Assembly (NCBI GenBank): GCA_964645715.1
Contig: CAZYAO010000019.1
Span: 5,138 to 69,137, forward strand
DNA length: 64,000 nucleotides
Source: JAUMBM01 sp964645715
GTDB lineage: Bacteria; Bacteroidota; Bacteroidia; Chitinophagales; Saprospiraceae
Direction: 5' to 3'
Made by a program: the position numbers and the translations under genes. The notes below the pieces were generated by a model. It was given only the letters and a program-made list of their open reading frames with translations. It made no database searches and was not told the DNA's origin. Below are positions 44,153 through 52,211 of the stretch, in pieces; within the stretch, counting starts at the first letter, position 1; the number at the start of each line of letters is the position of its first letter.

Positions 44153-44599
44153 CTATGCCTTGCCGGGTGGTGCCCGTTCGAGCATAACCCGCCCCCGCTC
44201 GCGCTGCGGATGCAGCGGATCTTCATTGATTTCCTGCCAAAACCCCTTGAGGGAGGTTTCGTAGATACCTCTGTTCAACAGCAACTGGTATTTTCTTTTA
44301 AATGGCACGTTTAGTCCAGGTAAGGTCTGCGAGCGAATCTCTTCAATATGCAGCGAACTGTCGTCATACAGTCGCCCGGTCCATTCCATCTCCACAACGT
44401 AAGTTGATGAAAGATACACCCGCGAACGCCCACTCAACTCACGCCCGTTCTGCCTCACAAATAATTCCAGCACATACCCTTTGTCACTGTTCAGCCCCAC
44501 TGTCAGGTAGCCTTTCCACCAACCCGGCAGGGTAGACTGCCCGAAGAGGTATCCATAGGTACAGCCCAATACACACAACAGTGAAATTAATCTGTTCAT
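44153..44599 (-). CDS. Small secreted hypothetical protein
   Basis: From the ATG at 44599 the product has about 148 residues with a signal peptide (LISLLCVLGCTYGYLFGQS). The mature part is beta-rich (GWWKGYLTVGLNSDKGYVLE, FVRQNGRELSGRSRVYL, YVVEMEWTGRLYDDS). I do not recognise a family. It may be a periplasmic or surface protein. The frame continues upstream to 44716 but without coding character or a signal peptide there. Confidence 0.6.
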   Translation of the reverse strand: MNRLISLLCVLGCTYGYLFGQSTLPGWWKGYLTVGLNSDKGYVLELFVRQNGRELSGRSRVYLSSTYVVEMEWTGRLYDDSSLHIEEIRSQTLPGLNVPFKRKYQLLLNRGIYETSLKGFWQEINEDPLHPQRERGRVMLERAPPGKA

Positions 44600-44770
44600 C
44601 TTTGCTTTTGTTATTCTCTTACCTGCAATGGCTGTGTCCGGTTGTGTGCCGTATACCCCTGCCTTCAGCCTGCCAATTACGGGACTCCCGGAATTACTCG
44701 AACAAACAACATCCATAACGCAACTGCGCCCAAGCTACGTATTAGATAATCTGATAAAAATACAACCTTA

Positions 44771-47700
44771 TTAATCAGCCGGATGCAAGATACCCGTACG
44801 CACAACAGCACCCAACTGCAGTTGGTATAAGATCAGTTGTCTACCAATGGGTGGATTAATTACCCATTCATATACGCCTGCAGACAACAATGCTTGCCTG
44901 TGGCCAAGCAAGCGACCCGATACATCAAATAACCGGAGATGCACCCATGATTCTTCTTCCAGCACGAAGGGAAAATGGACGTTTTCCCTGAACGGATTAG
45001 GCCAGGGCGGCTGCCAGCCGGCTGATCGAGCAGAATTTGACCACTGGGAGGCCTCACCGATATCGGTAGCAACCAGCGCTGGCGGAGGCATGACAACGGT
45101 GCTGGCAGACTCATTGACATCCCCAATTTTAATACCAACAAAATTGACGGTTGTATCCGCCAGCAGGGTGTCGATATATACCTGCTCAGGATAGGTATGT
45201 TGCAAAGCCTCAACAGGCTCTCCAAATATGTGGTTGGCATCAACAAACCGCCAGGAAGTATTGCCCGGAAAATTAGGCTCAAGATTGAGAATCACACGTC
45301 GGATGCGGATGGCATCCAAAGTAGTGATGTTACCAGAGCGATTGGCATCCGCAGCAATCAGGTCGTAAGCAGATGTCAGGTATTGCGTTGCCAGAATGTG
45401 TCGGTTAATCTGAATCAAATCAAAGGTACTCACCCCATTGGCATGCAGGGTATCAAGCCACGGCCTCACCGTATAGGAGACGCCTGCAGGCAAATTTTCA
45501 AACCGATAGTATCCATTTTCATCGGTCAGCAGGCTATCCGTCTGCCCTCCGCTCAAATAGACTTTGACACGCCTCACAGGGTTGCCGCTTTCTGTTCTTA
45601 TATAACCCTCCAGCGTGCTTGTTTCGTTACATCCCCCTGCTGAAGCAACTGAAATCAGCGCCGTACAGCTTTGGCGTAATCCTGCCTGGTCGATAGCGTA
45701 AGCAATCACCGAACGCGATCCCAGATCATCACAATCCAACGATAAGCTGTCGGCTGTAAAGTCTGTAGGGTTGAGTGTCAGGCGCGGGCTACCGCAATTA
45801 TCACTCAGCTGACTGACCAGATCAGTCACAGGAATACTAATACTGCCCGAAGGACCCAGTGTGATTGTCAGCCCTGTTACACAGCTCAACTGAGGTGGAG
45901 TGCAGTCGGCTATGGTAAAAAGTATACTCCTGTTGGCCGTATTATTACAGGCATCACGGACAGTGACCACCAGTTCGTGCCTGCCAATCGGATAAATACC
46001 TCTGACCACTGGCTGTCCGTTTTCAAAAAAAAGCTGCCCCAGTGTGTCAGCAACTGCCATCCCCTGTTGGTTAAGCCTGATTAGGTAGCTGTAGACCAGC
46101 GTATCGGGGCATGTATCGCCTGCAATTAAAGGTATAATTGCCTCTGCAGAGCAATTGGAAGTATCCTGCGAAGGCACACAAAAAGTAAGTGGGGAAGGCA
46201 GGTTAATCGTTGGTGGCACCGTGTCTATGATACGGATGACTTGCAGATACTGGTAATAACCTGTTGAAGGTCCCAGCAGCGATCGCTGCGTACCTAGCTG
46301 CCGATACAACTGTCCCCCCTCTGAAATAAGTCTGGTTGAATCCCCTGTATTCAGATCCGGATCACTACCATCATACCGTTCCAGCAGGACAGGCGGAGTC
46401 ACACCATCATACTCACAGGGATTAAGTACGGTAAATGTGCGCCGCAGCTCATAACAAGCCGTTCCACTACTCAGGCGAAACCAGTTGTCAACATAACTAA
46501 CCTGTACCTGCGAACAGCCATCAGCGCCAGAAACTAGAACAGTACCCGTATTTTCATCGCCGCATTGGGTGGTTCTGTCTGCAGGAATATCTAATGAATA
46601 AGCGAAGGCAGGGATAATGTTGATTCGTTGTACATGCACAGCTGCTACATTGCCGGGGTTATCACGAGCCTCCCAACGCCTGTCGATGTGACCAATACCA
46701 CAGCTGTCTACACTAACAGTCGTTGTAAATTGTGTAGAAAAGGTACAGTTATCCGTAAACACCGGTGCATCGAAGGAAGCCTGCAGATAAGCGCTGTAAT
46801 CAGCTCCGCAGCTGATTGTACGCGTGGGAGGTGCCTGGCTCAACACCACAGGCTGGCGATCCTCCACAACAATAGTCGAAAAACAAATATTTGAAAAACC
46901 ATTGCAGTCGGTGACCCGCAGTGTCGCAACAATGCTCGCATTAGTACAAAAGAGGTCAATATAGGACGCAAAAGCCGTATCACTAGCCGACTGCAGCTTT
47001 ATCTCCAGATCCACTGATGAGCAGCAATAGTCCCGACTGCCACCGTCGATATCGGCAGCCCAGATGCGGACATTACCATCGGGCGGGAGACTGATATTAA
47101 GCTGCCCCCGACAGATGGATATGGGTGGAGTAACATCCACCACCGACATCTGCACAGTGTGGGATCTCATATTGCCACACTCATCGATAGCCTGATATAC
47201 AATATCATAGACGCCCGGTGGCAACCCGGGTGCTGGTATACGACCTCCATTGCGTCCATCCGACTGGCCGTCGCTGTAAACAGCCTCGCCCAGCGGGGTA
47301 AAAATTCTGATAGAAAAGGTATTACAATTATCTGTGACGATAGCGGCAGGAATCGTGCCCCGGGAAAGGCAGATACCATTGGCCTGTTCAGGCGGCAAAT
47401 TGGCTCCAACCGTAAAATTGGCAGCTGAAATTAAAGGAGCCAGTGTGTCGGCAATCCGAATAAATTGAATATTATCATTGCCTAAACTATCCTGCGTGAA
47501 CAATCCTGTTCCGCATTCATCCAATAAGAACCACGTACGCTGGATGATCATATCCGGCGTATTAGACCCACAGTAGCGCAAGGTATCATCTGTGTAGGTG
47601 TATGAGAGCCCACAAGCCGCTACCTCCACAAGCGCAGGCAGGCCGGCACCCGAAGCAGTCGGAGCTGCCAGCCCTGGCTGCTGGCTGTAAGCAGCACAGT

Positions 47701-49075
47701 CGATTACCCTGTCCTGCGGGAAGCGAATCTGACCTGGCCGAATGCGCGTGGTGCGAATGGTCTGTACCCCCGTCTGCACATTACCGGCTGCATCCACTGC
47801 CCGCCAAGTGCGGCGAATCACCTTTGGATTGACCGCGCAGGCATTTTCAGTGACCTCATCTGTAAAGCTGACCGTTGTAGCTGTGCAATCCGTTGCCGTA
47901 GCAACTCCCGTAGTAGCAGGGGTTGTGGATTGCTGACAAGAAAGAGTCCTGTCGGGCGGAATCTGCAGCACCGGAGGAGATACATCTCTGACTGTGAGCT
48001 GGGTGTTACAACTAAGCCCGCTGCATTCATCAAATACGGTAGCCCGAAGCGTCTGACCTGCATAGGTCGAAGGAATCGTTGTGCCTAAATTGATACCCGA
48101 GTTGGTGAAAACGCTCACCGTCACCGCCTCTGTGATGGCGGAAGCATTGGCAACGACCAACTGCGGACTTATGTTGATGGAGCAATCTGTCGGAAAAGAT
48201 AAATTGAGAGAAGAAAGGCAGGCTAAAAAAGCACCATTGCTGACCGTTACCTGACTTTCAGCAGTAGCAACGCAGCCTGTCTTCTCCGGGGAGGTATACG
48301 CCTGATTGCCGGCATCAAACAAATACCTTACCCTGTACTGCCCGGCACCCAAGGTAGAAGGAGAGAAAACGGGTGTATTGATTACCTGCTGATTGCTTTC
48401 TCGCAACACGGAAAAGAATCCCAACGGGGGCTCAAGGTTCGTCTGGTGGTTGTTGAACCCCGTAGTGGCATAACCTGCCAGCAGTGCATTACTGTCATTA
48501 ACGCAGTAAAAATCATCCAGCCCTGAAAATTGCGGACGCGGGTAGTAGCAGGTGGATTCAAGTGGTCCAAAAAACTGGCCCGGATAAGCAACCGGCGCCT
48601 GTAACAATGCACTGTAGCCCTGCCCCGAACGATGCGCCATGGGAAGGACATAGATGCCCGTCTGCCCTACTTCCGGCAGTATCGTTCCTGCTGCCAACGG
48701 CTGGAGACTTGAACGACTCAGCACCCCATTGGATGCCAGTATCCGCCATTGCTGCCCACTGATACCCGTTGCTACTATCAGCTGGTCGTGAAAAATACCG
48801 GCAGTATTGTCTGCTACCCCGTTGGAAATAGTTGGCATATTGCCGCAAGAACAGGGTCTTATGACGTCTGTTTGTCCGTTACCATCCAGGTCTAATGGCT
48901 GGGTAAGAGCCCCATTAAGGAAAGTAAAGGGCGCGACGAAAGAGCCCGGTATGGCTGTCTGAACAGCGGGCTGAGCGATCAACACATTGGGTCTTCCCCA
49001 GAGACCTCCTGCTACACACAGTATCATCACACACATTCGCCGAACCACCGCTTGGGTAAAGAAGCGCAGTTGCAT
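44771..49075 (-). CDS. T9SS cargo protein with HYR, CNA-B-like and dockerin-like modules
   Basis: The 1434-residue product has a signal peptide with twin Arg (VVRRMCVMILCVAGG). An N-terminal FG-GAP-like element (LDLDGNGQTDVIRPC) is followed by many HYR/Ig-like modules rich in paired Cys (ATDCTATTVSFTDEV, VIRRTWRAVDAAGNV, DNCTFSTQFTTTVS). Then come a CNA-B-like domain (EGYIRTESGNPVRRVKVYLS), a dockerin-like pair (GVSTFDLIQINRHIL, DANRSGNITTLDAIRIRRVI), and a C-terminal T9SS type A sorting domain (WPNPFRENVHF, LFDVSGRLLGH, AGVYEWVI). A promoter TATCTTTG lies about 50 bp upstream. A surface adhesin or scaffold role is likely; no enzyme motif is seen. Confidence 0.88.
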   Translation of the reverse strand: MQLRFFTQAVVRRMCVMILCVAGGLWGRPNVLIAQPAVQTAIPGSFVAPFTFLNGALTQPLDLDGNGQTDVIRPCSCGNMPTISNGVADNTAGIFHDQLIVATGISGQQWRILASNGVLSRSSLQPLAAGTILPEVGQTGIYVLPMAHRSGQGYSALLQAPVAYPGQFFGPLESTCYYPRPQFSGLDDFYCVNDSNALLAGYATTGFNNHQTNLEPPLGFFSVLRESNQQVINTPVFSPSTLGAGQYRVRYLFDAGNQAYTSPEKTGCVATAESQVTVSNGAFLACLSSLNLSFPTDCSINISPQLVVANASAITEAVTVSVFTNSGINLGTTIPSTYAGQTLRATVFDECSGLSCNTQLTVRDVSPPVLQIPPDRTLSCQQSTTPATTGVATATDCTATTVSFTDEVTENACAVNPKVIRRTWRAVDAAGNVQTGVQTIRTTRIRPGQIRFPQDRVIDCAAYSQQPGLAAPTASGAGLPALVEVAACGLSYTYTDDTLRYCGSNTPDMIIQRTWFLLDECGTGLFTQDSLGNDNIQFIRIADTLAPLISAANFTVGANLPPEQANGICLSRGTIPAAIVTDNCNTFSIRIFTPLGEAVYSDGQSDGRNGGRIPAPGLPPGVYDIVYQAIDECGNMRSHTVQMSVVDVTPPISICRGQLNISLPPDGNVRIWAADIDGGSRDYCCSSVDLEIKLQSASDTAFASYIDLFCTNASIVATLRVTDCNGFSNICFSTIVVEDRQPVVLSQAPPTRTISCGADYSAYLQASFDAPVFTDNCTFSTQFTTTVSVDSCGIGHIDRRWEARDNPGNVAAVHVQRINIIPAFAYSLDIPADRTTQCGDENTGTVLVSGADGCSQVQVSYVDNWFRLSSGTACYELRRTFTVLNPCEYDGVTPPVLLERYDGSDPDLNTGDSTRLISEGGQLYRQLGTQRSLLGPSTGYYQYLQVIRIIDTVPPTINLPSPLTFCVPSQDTSNCSAEAIIPLIAGDTCPDTLVYSYLIRLNQQGMAVADTLGQLFFENGQPVVRGIYPIGRHELVVTVRDACNNTANRSILFTIADCTPPQLSCVTGLTITLGPSGSISIPVTDLVSQLSDNCGSPRLTLNPTDFTADSLSLDCDDLGSRSVIAYAIDQAGLRQSCTALISVASAGGCNETSTLEGYIRTESGNPVRRVKVYLSGGQTDSLLTDENGYYRFENLPAGVSYTVRPWLDTLHANGVSTFDLIQINRHILATQYLTSAYDLIAADANRSGNITTLDAIRIRRVILNLEPNFPGNTSWRFVDANHIFGEPVEALQHTYPEQVYIDTLLADTTVNFVGIKIGDVNESASTVVMPPPALVATDIGEASQWSNSARSAGWQPPWPNPFRENVHFPFVLEEESWVHLRLFDVSGRLLGHRQALLSAGVYEWVINPPIGRQLILYQLQLGAVVRTGILHPAD

Positions 49076-49126
49076 AGTTCATGGGATTAATCCTGCCAAA
49101 AGCAGGAATTATTATTGCGAGATATA

Positions 49127-49134
49127 CAAAGATA
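49127..49134 (-). promoter_or_regulatory. Promoter -7 element of the 1434-aa T9SS protein gene
   Basis: TATCTTTG on the minus strand, about 50 bp before the ATG at 49075. The upstream region is A/T-rich, with no clear -33 TTTG. Confidence 0.5.
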
Positions 49135-49259
49135 CGCAATTTTTATTATTTTTCTCAGTAAATGCCAACCCTTCGGGGCGAGGTGAAATAGTCGACGCCG
49201 ACTATCCGGGAAATTTTGGAAGTGTATGTAATTGCTGATCAATTTATTTAATACGCCAT

Positions 49260-50357
49260 ATGGCTATTTTTTCACCAGAAGAACAAGCGCGCTACGCCCG
49301 ACATTGGGTCCTTCCGGGCTGGGGGCAAGAGAAGCAGGCACTGCTCAAACAAACGAGTGTGCTGGTCGTTGGTGCAGGTGGACTAGGGGCTCCGTTGCTG
49401 ACTTATCTGGCTGCTGCCGGCCTGGGTCGCCTAGGCATTGTTGATCCCGACCGGGTCAGCCTAAGCAACCTGCAACGCCAGGTGCTTTATGGACAGACCG
49501 ACCTTGGGAGGCTTAAAGTGGAGGCTGCCCGTGACCGACTGAAAAGTATCAATCCCCACGTGCTAATAGATATTTTTCCACAAGCTCTCACAGCAGCCAA
49601 CGCGCTGGGCATTTTTGCTGGTTACGATATTATTGCCGATGGCACTGACAACTTTCCCACCCGCTACCTGGTCAATGACGCCTGTGTACTACTAGATAAG
49701 GTCAATGTATATGCGGCTATCTTTCGTTTTGAGGGGCAGTTGAGTGTTTTCAACTTTCCGCTAAGTGACGGAAGCCGAGGTCCCAACTACCGGGATCTGT
49801 ATCCACAGCCCCCGGCTCCCGGTACAACCCTCAGCTGTGCAGAGGGCGGCGTATTGGGTGTGCTGCCGGGTATCATTGGTAGCCTGCAGGCTACCGAGGT
49901 TATCAAAGTAGCTACACGCCTTGGGCAGCCCCTTGCGGGCCGGTTGTTTTATTTTGACGCGCTCACGTTTAGCAGCCACAGTATTCGGTTCCAAAATCGC
50001 ACAGGTACCCGGGTAGCACAACTTGAAGATTATGAGACTTTCTGTGGAACACCCGCCCGTGAAAATCTGCCCGCCATTGACCCGGCCAGCCTTCGACAAC
50101 TTTTGCTCAGCCAAGAAGATATTCAGCTTGTCGATATCCGAACGGCAGAAGAGCACAGGCAGATGAATATCGGCGGTAAGCTCATCCCGCTCCCACAGCT
50201 TCCTGACCGGTTACAAGAGTTGGATACCTCGAGGCTCACTGTTGTATACTGCCAGACAGGGCGGCGCAGTGAACTGGCCATTCAGCAACTATTGGCAGCT
50301 GGTTTCGAGGAGGTTTTCCAGCTTGAAGGTGGCATTCAGGCATGGATAGATGCCTGA
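49260..50357 (+). CDS. moeB: ThiF/MoeB-family adenylyltransferase with C-terminal rhodanese domain
   Basis: The 365-residue product has the E1-like fold: GAGGLGAPLLTYLAAAGLGR, DPDRVSLSNLQRQVLYGQTD, DGTDNFPTRYLVNDACV, and SCAEGGVLGVLPGIIGSLQA with the conserved Cys. The first Zn-binding CxxC pair of E. coli MoeB is replaced (GPNYRDLYPQ), and the second (CPVCG in MoeB) is FCG, so the zinc site seems absent. The rhodanese domain begins near residue 270 and has the catalytic Cys in VVYCQTGRRS. It probably activates a sulfur-carrier protein (MoaD or ThiS) with sulfur supplied by the rhodanese domain. moeB naming rests on family only. Confidence 0.85.
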   Translation: MAIFSPEEQARYARHWVLPGWGQEKQALLKQTSVLVVGAGGLGAPLLTYLAAAGLGRLGIVDPDRVSLSNLQRQVLYGQTDLGRLKVEAARDRLKSINPHVLIDIFPQALTAANALGIFAGYDIIADGTDNFPTRYLVNDACVLLDKVNVYAAIFRFEGQLSVFNFPLSDGSRGPNYRDLYPQPPAPGTTLSCAEGGVLGVLPGIIGSLQATEVIKVATRLGQPLAGRLFYFDALTFSSHSIRFQNRTGTRVAQLEDYETFCGTPARENLPAIDPASLRQLLLSQEDIQLVDIRTAEEHRQMNIGGKLIPLPQLPDRLQELDTSRLTVVYCQTGRRSELAIQQLLAAGFEEVFQLEGGIQAWIDA

Positions 50358-50370
50358 TCACCTTGATTGT

Positions 50371-50437
50371 CACCTCCGGCAGCTTGTCTGCTCGGAGGTG
50401 TGCATAGCTGCCTCATCATCATCAGACAAGCTGCCGG
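50371..50437 (+). terminator. Two mutually exclusive hairpins after the ThiF gene
   Basis: CACCTCCG (50371-50378) can pair with CGGAGGTG (50393-50400). CCGGCAGCTTGTCTG (50376-50390) can pair with 50423-50437. The two share bases 50376-50378, so only one can form fully. A GGTTTTTTT follows at about 50453, so the second is a likely terminator. Confidence 0.6.
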
Positions 50438-50502
50438 AAAGCTGGTTTTTTTAAAAACATGTCACAAGGCCTCGATTCCTTTTTTTCTGCCCCCAATTCC
50501 TT

Positions 50503-50510
50503 TACCTTTG
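50503..50510 (+). promoter_or_regulatory. Promoter -7 element of glyA
   Basis: TACCTTTG, 34 bp before the ATG at 50544. It supports that start rather than the open frame reaching back to 50367. Confidence 0.6.
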
Positions 50511-50543
50511 CGTGGCGATATTATTCACGACAATGGTATAAAT

Positions 50544-51815
50544 ATGTCCAGAAATCCACACTTGTTTTCGCTCATCCAGCAGGAGCTGGATCGCCAGCGC
50601 AAGGGCGTCGAGCTAATTGCTTCAGAAAATTTTACCAGTCAGGCCGTTATGGATGCCATGGGCAGCTGCCTGACTAACAAATATGCTGAAGGATACCCGG
50701 GCAAGCGGTATTATGGGGGTTGCGAGATTGTCGACGAAGTTGAACAAATGGCCATTGACGAACTATGTGCTTTGTTTGGTGCTGACTATGCAAATGTACA
50801 GCCACACTCGGGGGCCCAAGCCAATGCAGCCGTATTTCTGGCCATACTCCAGCCTGGAGATGCCATTCTGGGCTTCGATTTATCCCATGGAGGACACCTT
50901 TCACACGGCTCGCCCGTAAATTTCTCGGGTAAAGTTTATCAGGCTCACTTTTATGGTGTAGAGCCTGATACTGGTCGTATTGATATGGATAAGGTGGCTG
51001 AAAAGGCCCGGCAAGTACGTCCTAAGCTCATTATTTGCGGTGCTTCCGCTTATGCGCGCGACTGGGACTATGTGCGTTTCCGCGCCATCGCCGATGAAGT
51101 TGGCGCACTCTTACTGGCTGATATCGCTCATCCGGCGGGTCTGATTGCCAAAAAACTCCTCAATGATCCTCTGCCGCACTGCCACATTATCACTTCTACG
51201 ACCCATAAGACCCTACGCGGTCCCCGTGGCGGAATCATCATGATGGGCAAAGATTTTGCCAATCCCTGGGGACGTACAACCAAAAAAGGCGACCCAATAA
51301 TGATGTCTGCCATCCTCAACAGCGGTGTCTTCCCGGGTATGCAGGGGGGGCCCTTGGAACATATCATAGGTGCCAAAGCGCAGGCCTTCTGGGAAGCTCG
51401 GCAGCCTGCTTTCGAAGATTATGCCCGGCAGGTGGTAAAAAATGCACAGGCTATGGCAGAGGCTTTTGTAGCGCTGGGCTATAATCTCATTAGCCAAGGT
51501 ACTGACAATCACTTGATGCTCTTGGATCTACGCAACAAAGGTGTTACTGGCAAACAGGCTGAAAACAGCCTCGGCAAGGCAGACATCACTGTCAACAAAA
51601 ATATGGTTCCCTTCGATACCCAGTCACCAATGATCACAAGTGGTATTCGCATAGGAAGCGCTGCCGTCACCAGCCGTGGATTTCGGGAGGAAGACTGTCG
51701 TAAAACGGTGGAGTGGATTGACGCTGTCATCACTGAACCCGCTAATGAAAGTCGACTGCAGGCTATCCGACAGGATGTAAATGACTACATGTCCCAATTT
51801 CCACTCTACGCCTAA
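50544..51815 (+). CDS. glyA: Serine hydroxymethyltransferase
   Basis: The product has 423 residues from ATG 50544, the usual length. Signatures are IASENFTSQAVMDAMGS, NKYAEGYPGKRYYGG, HSGAQANAAVF, GFDLSHGGHLSHGSPVNFSG, ADIAHPAGLIA and the PLP-lysine site STTHKTLRGPRGG. It converts serine and tetrahydrofolate to glycine and methylene-tetrahydrofolate in the cytoplasm. It has its own promoter (TACCTTTG at 50503) and a strong terminator at 51833, so it forms a single-gene unit. Confidence 0.97.
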   Translation: MSRNPHLFSLIQQELDRQRKGVELIASENFTSQAVMDAMGSCLTNKYAEGYPGKRYYGGCEIVDEVEQMAIDELCALFGADYANVQPHSGAQANAAVFLAILQPGDAILGFDLSHGGHLSHGSPVNFSGKVYQAHFYGVEPDTGRIDMDKVAEKARQVRPKLIICGASAYARDWDYVRFRAIADEVGALLLADIAHPAGLIAKKLLNDPLPHCHIITSTTHKTLRGPRGGIIMMGKDFANPWGRTTKKGDPIMMSAILNSGVFPGMQGGPLEHIIGAKAQAFWEARQPAFEDYARQVVKNAQAMAEAFVALGYNLISQGTDNHLMLLDLRNKGVTGKQAENSLGKADITVNKNMVPFDTQSPMITSGIRIGSAAVTSRGFREEDCRKTVEWIDAVITEPANESRLQAIRQDVNDYMSQFPLYA

Positions 51816-51832
51816 GTCTTCACGTCAAAATA

Positions 51833-51862
51833 AACATCGGCCGCCCTGGGGCGGCCGATGTT
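51833..51862 (+). terminator. Terminator of glyA
   Basis: AACATCGGCCGCCC (51833-51846) pairs exactly with 51849-51862 around TG. An A-rich left side and T-containing right side give an intrinsic terminator shape. Confidence 0.8.
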
Positions 51863-52148
51863 CTACATAATTCCCGTCTCTACAATCTACTTTTTTCCCG
51901 CACAGTCATCGTTCAATGACTATTACCCTGATGTGAAAAAACCAATGGACGCTACTACTCTGTGCGTCCGTTATGGCCGACAAATTTATTGGTTAACATA
52001 AAGGATGCAGCATATATGACAGTATCATTATATGCCATGAGGTCGTATTATTTCTTGACAAGGAGACAGGCAATGTGAGCAGCCCGAAAATATTTTTTGC
52101 CAAGGGCAAATATTTTTTGCCATAGATCCATTTACAACTGAATATCAA
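51863..52148. other. Regulatory intergenic region before the AraC-type regulator
   Basis: About 290 bp with no coding frame. Its main feature is the 15-bp direct repeat at 52088-52122. A/T-rich sequence around 51990-52060 shows nothing else I can name. Confidence 0.4.
52088..52122 (+). promoter_or_regulatory. 15-bp direct repeat, 20-bp spacing, before AraC-type gene
   Basis: AAATATTTTTTGCCA occurs at 52088-52102 and again at 52108-52122, starting 20 bp apart, about two helical turns. This is the spacing expected for two half-sites of a dimeric or AraC-type protein. Confidence 0.55.
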
Positions 52149-52211
52149 ATGATTATTCCAATAGCTATATACAAACAATCTGGAAGTCTTATCCCGATTT
52201 ACTGGCGCTTC

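Noticed and set aside
50367..50543. N-terminal extension of glyA
   Set aside because: It spans the hairpins and the promoter element, and GlyA proteins begin near the ATG at 50544.
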